The notes under the pieces were generated by a model, which saw only the letters and a program-made list of their open reading frames with translations, searched no databases and was not told the origin of the DNA. A DNA stretch of 64,000 bases from an uncultured Clostridia bacterium. Its GTDB lineage: Bacteria > Bacillota > Clostridia > Christensenellales > Borkfalkiaceae. The translations under genes were made by a program, and so were the position numbers. The first letter of the stretch is position 1. Each line of letters opens with the position of its first letter. Below are positions 42,982-50,925 of the stretch, piece by piece. The stretch covers positions 248,001 through 312,000 of the forward strand of contig CASDOP010000001.1 in the NCBI GenBank assembly GCA_949282385.1, written 5' to 3'.

Positions 42982-43203
42982 TTATAAAGTGCCGAGAACG
43001 TCTACAAGGTCGCCTACCGTGTGGATTTCGCTGACCTTGTCATCGGGAATGGTTTTGCCTGTTTCGTCTTCGAGCGTCATGAGCATTTCAACTATGTCGA
43101 GGCTGTCTGCGCCGAGGTCTTCGATTATATTGCTGTCAAGAGTGATTTTGGAAACGGGAATATCAAGCTGCTCGGAAAGCAGTTTTGCTATCTGTTCAAA
43201 CAT
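42982..43203 (-). CDS. acpP: Acyl carrier protein
   Basis: A 73-residue acidic four-helix protein with the phosphopantetheine Ser in LGADSLDIVEML. It carries acyl chains in fatty acid synthesis or a related pathway. It has its own promoter and terminator and is not in a fab operon here, so a dedicated non-fab role is possible. The SD is AAGGAG. Confidence 0.92.
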   Translation of the reverse strand: MFEQIAKLLSEQLDIPVSKITLDSNIIEDLGADSLDIVEMLMTLEDETGKTIPDDKVSEIHTVGDLVDVLGTL

Positions 43204-43232
43204 TTATTATTCTCCTTGAATTTTATACTAAA

Positions 43233-43261
43233 ATTTTACAATAAAGCGGGCTTACTGTCAA
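43233..43261 (-). promoter_or_regulatory. Promoter of the acyl carrier protein gene
   Basis: TTGACA (43261-43256), a 17-base spacer, and TAAAAT (43238-43233). It lies right after the end of tex. Confidence 0.75.
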
Positions 43262-43270
43262 GCACTTTAT

Positions 43271-45427
43271 TTAATTTGCCTGCTTTTTGACCTGTTTGAG
43301 CGAGAGACCTATGCGCTGTTTTTTGACGTCGAGAGTAATAATTACCGCCTTGACCCTCTGCCCTACCTTGAGAACGTCCGAGGGATGTTTAATATACCTG
43401 TCGCTTATTTCGGACACATGAACAAGTCCGTCCTGATGAACGCCTATATCTATGAATGCGCCGAAATCTATTACGTTGCGGACTGTTCCTTCGACTTCCA
43501 TGCCGACGGATAAATCCTCTATGCCCATAATATCTCGCCTTAACTTGGGCGCAGGCAGACTGTCGCGCACGTCCCTGCCGGGTTTGATGAGTTCCTGAAC
43601 TATATCGTTCATTGTAGCTTTATCAAGTCCGCAGTATGCGGCAGCTTTCTCCTCGCCAAAGGCTTTGACTTTTGCAGGAAGGTCGGAAAGTTTATTATTT
43701 TTGACGTCGTCGGTTGAATAGCCGAAGAGAGAAAGAAGTTTTTCCGCCTTATCGTAGCTTTCGGGATGGACTGCGGTATTATCGAAAATGTTCTTGCCGC
43801 CCGGCACTCTTAAAAAGCCAGCGCACTGTTCAAACGCCTTTGCGCCCAGCTTGGAAACTTTTAAAAGCTGCTTGCGCTCGGTGAACGCGCCGTTTTCTTC
43901 GCGATAAGCCACGATATTTTTGGCTATTCCCGAATTAAGTCCCGCAACATACTTCAGAAGGGACACGCTGGCAGTGTTTAAGTCTACGCCGACGGAGTTT
44001 ACGCAATCTTCGAGTACGCCGCCCAGAACGCTGTCAAGGCGCTTTTTGTCCATGTCGTGCTGATACTGTCCCACGCCTATCGACTTGGGGTCGATTTTTA
44101 TGAGTTCGGCAAGAGGGTCCTGCAATCTTCTGGCAATGGAAATTGCAGAACGGAGCGTTAAGTCGTAGTCGGGGAATTCTTCCACGGCGAGAGGACTTGC
44201 AGAATAAACACTGGCGCCCGCCTCGTTTACCACGGCATAACTTACGTCAGCAGTAAGTTCCTTTAAAAGTTCCGCGACAAAAATTTCGGTTTCCTTGCTT
44301 GCCGTGCCGTTGCCTATGGCAATGACGTTTACTCCGCACTTCAAAATGAGGTCTTTGACAATCTTTTTGCTTTCCTCGATTTTATTGTGGGGAGGTACGG
44401 GATAGATAACCGAAGTTGCCAGCACTTTGCCCGTTCCGTCCACAACGGCAACCTTGCAACCCGTGCGGTAGCCGGGGTCAAGCCCCATTGTAACCTTACC
44501 CTTTACGGGAGGCTGCAAAAGCAGGGGACGGAGGTTGACTTCAAACATCTTTATTGCCTGCTCTGACGCCCTGTCGGTTAAAATCGCGCGCACTTCGCGC
44601 TCTATCGAAGGTTCAATCAGCCTGTCGTAGCCGTCGTCGGCGGCTTCGGTTATTATCTTTGCGCAATCGCCGTCGGAATGAACGTATTTTGCGGCGCAAA
44701 CGCGCTTTGCAAGGTCGGGATTGAAATAGATTTTAACTTTGAGGCACCCTTCCTTTTCACCCCTGTTTATGGCGAGGACGCGGTGATTTTTGATTTCAGG
44801 CACGAGTTCGGAATAATCGGCATACATCGAATATGTACCCTTTTCGTCGTCTTCAACCATTTTTACCTGCACTTCGCCGTGATTTTCAAAGAGCGTGCGC
44901 AATTTTTTGCGAAGTTCGGCGTTATCCGAAATAATTTCCGCAATTATATCCCTTGCCCCGTTTATAGCGTCCGCAACGCTGTTTACGCCCTTTTCTTCGT
45001 CAATATATTTTTCGGCTTCGGCATAAGGGTTGCCCTCCTGCGCGAGAATAAATTCTGCAAGAGGTTTCAATCCCTTTTCTGTAGCAACCGAAGCCCTCGT
45101 CTTTTTCTTCTGCTTGTACGGGCGGTAGACGTCCTCAATTTCCGTGAGAGTTGCGCACGCGTCAATCGACGCGGCAATTTCTTCTGTCATTTTGCCCTGT
45201 TCTTCTATTGCCTTGGCAACCTCTTCCTTGCGCTTTTTAAGGTTGAGAAGATATTCGTACCTGTCGGCAAAATTGCGGAGAACCTGGTCGTCGATAGCGC
45301 CCGTCATTTCCTTGCGGTAACGGGCGATGAAAGGTATGGTATTGCCCTCATCCAAAAGTTCGACAACGTTTTTTGCGTGTTCGGGGCGAAGATTGAATTC
45401 GGTTGTGAGTTGCTGTAAAATTTCCAT
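43271..45427 (-). CDS. tex: Tex-family RNA-binding protein
   Basis: A 718-residue Tex protein: N-terminal helical region, YqgF-like domain (VTMGLDPGYRTGCKVAVVDGTGKV), HhH repeats (SVGVDLNTASVSLLKYVAGLN) and a C-terminal S1 domain (GMEVEGTVRNVIDFGAFIDIGVHQDGLVHVSE). Tex acts in transcription and RNA handling. It is the last gene of the long run that starts at uvrC. Confidence 0.95.
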   Translation of the reverse strand: MEILQQLTTEFNLRPEHAKNVVELLDEGNTIPFIARYRKEMTGAIDDQVLRNFADRYEYLLNLKKRKEEVAKAIEEQGKMTEEIAASIDACATLTEIEDVYRPYKQKKKTRASVATEKGLKPLAEFILAQEGNPYAEAEKYIDEEKGVNSVADAINGARDIIAEIISDNAELRKKLRTLFENHGEVQVKMVEDDEKGTYSMYADYSELVPEIKNHRVLAINRGEKEGCLKVKIYFNPDLAKRVCAAKYVHSDGDCAKIITEAADDGYDRLIEPSIEREVRAILTDRASEQAIKMFEVNLRPLLLQPPVKGKVTMGLDPGYRTGCKVAVVDGTGKVLATSVIYPVPPHNKIEESKKIVKDLILKCGVNVIAIGNGTASKETEIFVAELLKELTADVSYAVVNEAGASVYSASPLAVEEFPDYDLTLRSAISIARRLQDPLAELIKIDPKSIGVGQYQHDMDKKRLDSVLGGVLEDCVNSVGVDLNTASVSLLKYVAGLNSGIAKNIVAYREENGAFTERKQLLKVSKLGAKAFEQCAGFLRVPGGKNIFDNTAVHPESYDKAEKLLSLFGYSTDDVKNNKLSDLPAKVKAFGEEKAAAYCGLDKATMNDIVQELIKPGRDVRDSLPAPKLRRDIMGIEDLSVGMEVEGTVRNVIDFGAFIDIGVHQDGLVHVSEISDRYIKHPSDVLKVGQRVKAVIITLDVKKQRIGLSLKQVKKQAN

Positions 45428-45430
45428 ATC

Positions 45431-46099
45431 CTATCTCTTTAATTTTTTAAGATTATTTTTCTGCGCGTCCGAAAGACGGAAACTTTCGCACGCTTTTGAA
45501 ATCGATTTGTTGTGAGTGCGCCTGTCCAGCCTGCACTCTTTTAAATAATTAAGGGCTGTATCGTAAAACCTTACCGCCACTTCAGCCATGAGCCAGGCTG
45601 CCGCCATATGGACGTAATACTTTTTTGTATCCGCCCTTTCCAGGCAAGAAAATATTAAAGGAAGATATTCCTCGCTCATATAAAAATGGAGCAATGCGGT
45701 AAGCGCGTAACGCTGATAAAATTCTCTGCCGTCGGAAAGGTACTTTTGTATATATGTAAGGAATTCCTGTCTGTGTGAAGATATGCAATTTGCTTTAAAG
45801 CTGTCACACGTTGCCCAGTTATCTATGAGCGATACGCACTTATCCGCAAGCAAAACGAACGCGCCGTAATCTTTTTTCGAAGCGACGATAAGTTTTATAA
45901 AAGTTACTTCGTAATATTCGTCGGGAAAGGCGAATATGCCGTCGTCGCAGGCAAATTGACCTGAAAGTTTTCTCAGTTGAGGCACTCTCACGCCGATTAC
46001 GTTGATTGCGGGATTGTTAAGCAGCTTTTTATGAAAATCCCTGTAATTTTCGTCAGCAAGTTGATTGAGTTGAGCCAAAAGTTGCGGATAACTCGTCAT
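45431..46099 (-). CDS. AlkD-like DNA alkylation repair protein
   Basis: A 222-residue HEAT-like repeat protein of the AlkD family, which removes bulky or cationic alkylated bases. Family signs are VIGVRVPQLRKL, TFIKLIVASKKDY and LIDNWATCDSF. The ATG at 46099 follows AAGGAG by 4 bases although it lies 47 bases inside the upstream gene, an unusually long overlap. It sits beside the inosine/uracil glycosylase gene in a repair-rich run. Confidence 0.88.
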   Translation of the reverse strand: MTSYPQLLAQLNQLADENYRDFHKKLLNNPAINVIGVRVPQLRKLSGQFACDDGIFAFPDEYYEVTFIKLIVASKKDYGAFVLLADKCVSLIDNWATCDSFKANCISSHRQEFLTYIQKYLSDGREFYQRYALTALLHFYMSEEYLPLIFSCLERADTKKYYVHMAAAWLMAEVAVRFYDTALNYLKECRLDRRTHNKSISKACESFRLSDAQKNNLKKLKR

Positions 46100-46553
46100 G
46101 CCACTCCTTATAGTTAAATCGGGTATTTGCGGGGCTGGTAGAACACAGCTTTTTATAGGGTATGCCTATGTCTGAAAAGTTTTTTACAAAAATTTCATAG
46201 GCTTTGCCGCCGTTTAAAATTATTTTTTGTATTGGACAGACGGAGATAAGCCATTTAACGTCGGCAACGGTAAAATTCTTTATGCTGCTGTCGTCGCTCG
46301 CATGAATTTCGCACAGCGTTACCACGTCCCAGAGAGCTATTTTTCTTTTAGTAAGGAAATCCTGCTTTTCCTTTATTGTTGAGGGGATTTTATCGCCGAA
46401 ATAATTTGCAAGCGTTTTCCAGAACGCGTTTCTTGGATTTCCGTAATAAAATCCTGTATCGCGGCTTTTGACCGAGGGAAAACTGCCGAGAATTAAAAGT
46501 TTGCTGTCCGCGTTCATAAAGGGTGCAAAACCCGCTTTCATGTCCTCGCTCAC
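46053..46553 (-). CDS. DNA-deoxyinosine/uracil glycosylase (UDG superfamily, family 6 type)
   Basis: A 166-residue UDG-fold protein. The motif LLILGSFPSVKSRDTGFYYGNPRNAFWKTL fits the hypoxanthine-DNA glycosylase group, with the late STSPANTRFNY segment as the second motif. It removes deaminated bases. The start is a GTG overlapping the M16 stop (GTGA), with an ATG 4 codons later as alternative. Confidence 0.82.
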   Translation of the reverse strand: MSEDMKAGFAPFMNADSKLLILGSFPSVKSRDTGFYYGNPRNAFWKTLANYFGDKIPSTIKEKQDFLTKRKIALWDVVTLCEIHASDDSSIKNFTVADVKWLISVCPIQKIILNGGKAYEIFVKNFSDIGIPYKKLCSTSPANTRFNYKEWHDELSATFGSTQSTC

Positions 46554-47782
46554 AGGTGCTTGTCCGCCTTGCCGACAAGAGCTGTTGCCCTGTACTTGTC
46601 GTCGAAATTGTATTCGATAGCCTCAAAAACGTCTGAAAGAGTTACGTCGTTAATCTTTTTTACACGGTCTTCAAAGTTATAAATGTTTCCGCTGTAAATA
46701 AGCTCTTTACCGTAAAGAAGCATCTGCGAACTCGTGCTTTCCTGGGCAAAAATCTGCGAAGAAAGCATTTGTTCCTTGCCTCTTTTAAACTCGTCTTCCG
46801 TTATATCCTTTTGCTTGAGACGGGAAATACATTTATCTATAGCCTCGACGGACTGGAGGTAATTTTCGGCATTTACGCCTGCATAAATGACGAGAGAGCC
46901 TGTATCCTTATATGAAGTGAGGTATGAATAAACGGTGTATGCAAGCCCCAGCTTTTCCCTGACTTCCTGGAAAAGTCTTGAGGACATGCTTCCGCCCAAT
47001 ACGGAATTGACAATCATGGTTGCGTCTGCAAGGCGTTCATACCTCTTCATGGAAGGGTATGCAATGCCGATATGCACCTGCTCTATATCCTTTGTCTTCA
47101 ACAAAGATTTTGATTGCAGCCTTACGTCTACGCTACGCTGTTTTCCGCAGCCTTTGGGCATATCCGAAAAATATTTTTCGACCATTTCCTGCGCTTTGTC
47201 CGCGGTTATATTGCCTGCCATGGAAATTACGATATTATCGGGCGTGTATCTTTCGGACATATAAGAGAGAATGTCCGATTTTTTGAACGAGCGGACGTTC
47301 TTTTTAGGTCCTAAAATGTTTCTTCCATAGTTCGTTTCGCCGAAGAAGGCTTTGCCCAGAATATCGAGGCAAAGGTCGTCGGGCGTGTCTTCGTTCATGG
47401 AAATTTCCTCTAAAACGACGCCTTTTTCGCGCTTTATCTCCTCCGAGGGGAAGGTTGAATGGAGGAAAATATCCGAAAGGATTTCAAACGCTTCTTCCGC
47501 GTGGACGGATGTGGATTTTGCGTAATAGCAGGTCATATCCTTGCCCGTAAACGCGTTTACCTGCGCGCCGATAGCGTCCATTTCGTCGGAAATCTGAAAA
47601 GCAGAACGCTTTTCCGTTCCCTTGAACATCATGTGCTCTATGAAGTGCGAAATTCCGTCCTCTTCGTCGCTTTCGACGCATGCGCCCGTTCCGACGATTA
47701 TTCCCATTGAGACGGACATAAGTCCGCTCATGTGCTTGACTATCAGTCTTATTCCGTTGTCTAACTGTTTGTAATGTACCAT
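46550..47782 (-). CDS. M16-family zinc peptidase (YmxG/MlpA type)
   Basis: A 410-residue insulinase-fold protein with the inverted zinc motif HFIEH (His46, Glu49, His50) in DGISHFIEHMMFKGT, and a downstream Glu in KGVVLEEISMNEDT. In Bacillus the homologue lies next to ylxY, as here. It is probably cytoplasmic; the substrate is unknown. Confidence 0.9.
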   Translation of the reverse strand: MVHYKQLDNGIRLIVKHMSGLMSVSMGIIVGTGACVESDEEDGISHFIEHMMFKGTEKRSAFQISDEMDAIGAQVNAFTGKDMTCYYAKSTSVHAEEAFEILSDIFLHSTFPSEEIKREKGVVLEEISMNEDTPDDLCLDILGKAFFGETNYGRNILGPKKNVRSFKKSDILSYMSERYTPDNIVISMAGNITADKAQEMVEKYFSDMPKGCGKQRSVDVRLQSKSLLKTKDIEQVHIGIAYPSMKRYERLADATMIVNSVLGGSMSSRLFQEVREKLGLAYTVYSYLTSYKDTGSLVIYAGVNAENYLQSVEAIDKCISRLKQKDITEDEFKRGKEQMLSSQIFAQESTSSQMLLYGKELIYSGNIYNFEDRVKKINDVTLSDVFEAIEYNFDDKYRATALVGKADKHL

Positions 47783-48486
47783 TATTCTCCTAAGTTTTGC
47801 GGCACGGTTACGGCTTTAAGTCCGTTTGCCGTTATGTATCCGAGTATATCCGGAAGAGCGGAAACGCTCGCTTCCATGGGGTGCATAAGTATGAATTCGC
47901 CCGAAGAAAGCCCTTCCGTAGCCCTTTTATAAATTATTTGCGCGTCGTTGTCTCGCCAGTCTATAGTATCGCGCGACCACATTATGACTTTTAAGTTCAA
48001 CGCCGCGCAAACCGAAAGCGTGTTGTCGTTGAATGCGCCCGACGGCGGCGCGAACAACGTTATTTTATTGCCGAGAATAGCTTCGATAAGTTGTATGCTT
48101 GGCTTGATTTCGTCATAATTCTGACGATAATTCATAACCGAATGGTCTTTATGAAAGTATGCGTGCGAACCTATGGCATGCCCGCGGGCGTAAATATCCC
48201 TGACGCAGTCGACATTGTCGTCCGCCCAGCTTCCGCCGAGGAAAAAGGTGGCTTTAGCCTGATATTCGTCCAGAATGTCGAGTATTTTATACACTTGAGA
48301 CGTATTCTGATAGACGTTGAACATAAGCGAAACACCTTGAGGCTCGTCTTTCGCCCTGTAATATACGTTTGTGTTGTCGCCCGAAACTTCTACCGCGCCT
48401 CCGCCCGCAAAACCTACGATACAGGTTGCGGCGACTATCGCGCATAGACACACATTGACTATTATGGTTATTAATTTGCTTTTCAA
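47782..48486 (-). CDS. YlxY-like polysaccharide deacetylase-fold protein, divergent active site
   Basis: A 234-residue secreted or anchored protein with an N-terminal membrane segment (about 5-27) and a NodB fold. The first motif, normally TFDDG, is MFNVY (55-59), so the catalytic and one metal Asp are missing. The metal-binding His pair is kept (SHAYFH, His108 and His112), as are DTIDW and ILMHP; RPP is changed to APP. This looks like a conserved divergent YlxY branch. The start is a TTG at 48486 behind AAGGGG. It lies directly before the M16 gene, as in Bacillus. Confidence 0.82.
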   Translation of the reverse strand: MKSKLITIIVNVCLCAIVAATCIVGFAGGGAVEVSGDNTNVYYRAKDEPQGVSLMFNVYQNTSQVYKILDILDEYQAKATFFLGGSWADDNVDCVRDIYARGHAIGSHAYFHKDHSVMNYRQNYDEIKPSIQLIEAILGNKITLFAPPSGAFNDNTLSVCAALNLKVIMWSRDTIDWRDNDAQIIYKRATEGLSSGEFILMHPMEASVSALPDILGYITANGLKAVTVPQNLGE

Positions 48487-48553
48487 AATCAGTTTGCCCC
48501 TTAATAAGATATACTATTTATATTTTATTTAAGGAGCTGACGATTTTTGCTTA

Positions 48554-50923
48554 TTATTTTAAGGTAATTATGGTAACGCCCGTTTCACCCTCGCCATACT
48601 TGCCGAGGCGGAAACTTTTGACGTTTTTGTGCCTTTTGAGGTGCTGCGCTATTGCCGAACGGAGTTTGCCAGTACCCACGCCGTGAATTACCTTTATCTC
48701 TTCAAGGTTATCCATTACCGCCTTGTCTATAAAATTATCCACTTCGTAAAGCGCTTCCTCCACCGTCATTCCCAGCACGTTGATTTCGAGCAACGGCGAC
48801 GTCGGTGCGGCGGGCATGCTCTTTTTCACCCTGACTTCCGTATTCTTTTTTGCCGGCGAGGTGCGCACAACCTGCAAATCTTGAAATTTACATCTGAGTT
48901 TTATGCTGCCGCAGGCAACCTGCGCTTCATTCTTTTTTTCATTGACTGAAAGCACGACGCCCTGCGACTGCATGGTTTTAACAAAAACTTCCGAACCCTG
49001 TTTTATGTTTTCCGCTGTCGCCTGCTTGTAATCGGTTACGGCTTCAACGCTTTCTTCCTGACCGTAAGCGGCGTCTGATAGCCTGTTTTTAAGCGTGCGC
49101 GCTTTTATGAGGTCGCTCTGGCTGAGTTCCTCTTTTTGGAAGAGTTTTTCCATTTCCGAAAGCATTTCTTCGGCGCGCGCCGTGCGCTCATTTATAATTC
49201 TTCGGCTCTCGGCTCTCGCCGTGGCGTTCAGCTTTTCTCGCTGCTTATTCAGCGCGTCTATCTGTCTGTTGACTTCGGCAAGTTTTGACTTCCACTCGTC
49301 CGAAAGCGCCTCAGCTTCCGCCAGTTTTTTCTGCGCTTCCACGCGGCTTTCTTCGGCTTTTCTTACTATATTTTCAAAGGCTTTGCCGCCCTCAGAAAGG
49401 TAACCTACGGCTTTATCCAGTATACCGCCGTCAAGTCCGAGCCTTCGGCAGATGGCGAGCGCGTTGCTCGCGCCCGGAAGTCCTATTTTAATTGAATACA
49501 GCGGCTTTAAGGTGCTTGCGTCGAATTCCATTGAAGCATTTTCTATGCCGTCAACAGAATAAGCAAACTCTTTGAGCGGCGTAAAATGCGTCGTTATAAT
49601 TCCGCGGCAGCCGAGGTTCAAAAAATATTCGACTATTGCCTTTGCCAGCGCCTGACCTTCGTCGGGGTTTGTGCCGCCGCCCAGCTCGTCTATGAGAACG
49701 AGGCTGTTCTTATCCGCCTTTTTGCACATTTCTATTACGGTAGTTATGTGGCTGGAGAACGTGGAAAGGCTCTCTTCTATGCTCTGGCTGTCGCCGACAT
49801 CGCAGAAAATATCGTCAAACACGCACACCGAGCTGCCCTGTGCCGCAGGGATGAAAAGTCCGCACGCCGCCATAAGACAGAAAAGCCCGCACATCTTGAG
49901 CGTTACGGTTTTACCGCCCGTATTTGCACCGCTTATCAATAAAAAGTTGTAACTGCCGCCCAGTTCAAGCGATACAGGCACAACTTTATCCTTGTCGATT
50001 AAAGGATGTCTGCCTTTTATTATGTTGATGTAACCCCTGCCGTTGACTTCGGGGCAGGTGCATTTTTTATTATAGCAATATTCCGCGCGGGCGTAAAAAC
50101 TTTCGATTTCGGAAAGAATAGAAATATCGCATTCCAACTTTTCCGAAAGCATTCCCACTCTCGCCGAAAAGGTTTTTAAAATGCGCTCTATCTCTTCTCT
50201 TTCATCTATCTGGAGCGCAACGAGTTCGTTGTTGAGTTCAAGGACATATTCAGGCTCTATGAAGAAAGTTGCGCCCGACTGCGAGCGGTCGTGTACAAGT
50301 CCCTTGACATGAGATTTATGTTCCGCCTTTACGGGAATTACGTACCTGTCGCCCCTCATGGTAACTATGCCGTCCTGCAGGTACTGCGCATTTTTGCCCG
50401 AGACGTATTCGGAAAGCTTTGCCCTTATCTTTTCGTTGAGGCTTCTTATCCTCGAGCGGATGGAATAGAGCGCATCGCTGGCATAATCTGAAATTTCGTC
50501 GTCCGAAAGTATGGAAGACGTTATGTCGTCCTCGAGATTTTTATCGAAGTACAACTTTGACGCGTCGTACCTGATTTTTACGATTTCCACGTCCTCGACT
50601 GAGCTGATAGATGTATAAGCAATGCGCGCCGAACGAAGAAGGCAATTTACCTGCAAAAGTTCTCCGCAGGAAAGCGTAGATTTTTTTGAAGCTCTCTTAA
50701 GCAGATCCGTAACGTCGGGGAAGTATTCAATTTTGCCCAGCCCGTAACGATAAAGCAATTTGTCGCATTCCGCCGTGCGTGCGAGAAGATCCCTTACTTC
50801 GCCCACGTCGCACGAAGGTCTGAACGCCGAAAGCGCAGCCTTCGTTGCGTCGAGGCAGGCATATTCCGCGCATGCAGACAACACTTTATCAAGTTCGAGG
50901 CGTTTTAAACTTTTTTCGTCCAT
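48554..50923 (-). CDS. mutS2: MutS2 (MutSB) protein
   Basis: A 789-residue MutS2: N-terminal MutS core without the mismatch-recognition domain, Walker A ISGANTGGKTVTL, Walker B SLVLIDELGGGTNPDEG, a long coiled coil (about 520-640), and a C-terminal Smr domain (LEINVLGMTVEEALYEVDNFID, IHGVGTGKLRSAI). Known roles include suppressing recombination and rescuing collided ribosomes. The ATG at 50923 was chosen over a GTG at 50929 inside the U32 end. Confidence 0.95.
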   Translation of the reverse strand: MDEKSLKRLELDKVLSACAEYACLDATKAALSAFRPSCDVGEVRDLLARTAECDKLLYRYGLGKIEYFPDVTDLLKRASKKSTLSCGELLQVNCLLRSARIAYTSISSVEDVEIVKIRYDASKLYFDKNLEDDITSSILSDDEISDYASDALYSIRSRIRSLNEKIRAKLSEYVSGKNAQYLQDGIVTMRGDRYVIPVKAEHKSHVKGLVHDRSQSGATFFIEPEYVLELNNELVALQIDEREEIERILKTFSARVGMLSEKLECDISILSEIESFYARAEYCYNKKCTCPEVNGRGYINIIKGRHPLIDKDKVVPVSLELGGSYNFLLISGANTGGKTVTLKMCGLFCLMAACGLFIPAAQGSSVCVFDDIFCDVGDSQSIEESLSTFSSHITTVIEMCKKADKNSLVLIDELGGGTNPDEGQALAKAIVEYFLNLGCRGIITTHFTPLKEFAYSVDGIENASMEFDASTLKPLYSIKIGLPGASNALAICRRLGLDGGILDKAVGYLSEGGKAFENIVRKAEESRVEAQKKLAEAEALSDEWKSKLAEVNRQIDALNKQREKLNATARAESRRIINERTARAEEMLSEMEKLFQKEELSQSDLIKARTLKNRLSDAAYGQEESVEAVTDYKQATAENIKQGSEVFVKTMQSQGVVLSVNEKKNEAQVACGSIKLRCKFQDLQVVRTSPAKKNTEVRVKKSMPAAPTSPLLEINVLGMTVEEALYEVDNFIDKAVMDNLEEIKVIHGVGTGKLRSAIAQHLKRHKNVKSFRLGKYGEGETGVTIITLK

Positions 50924-50925
50924 AA

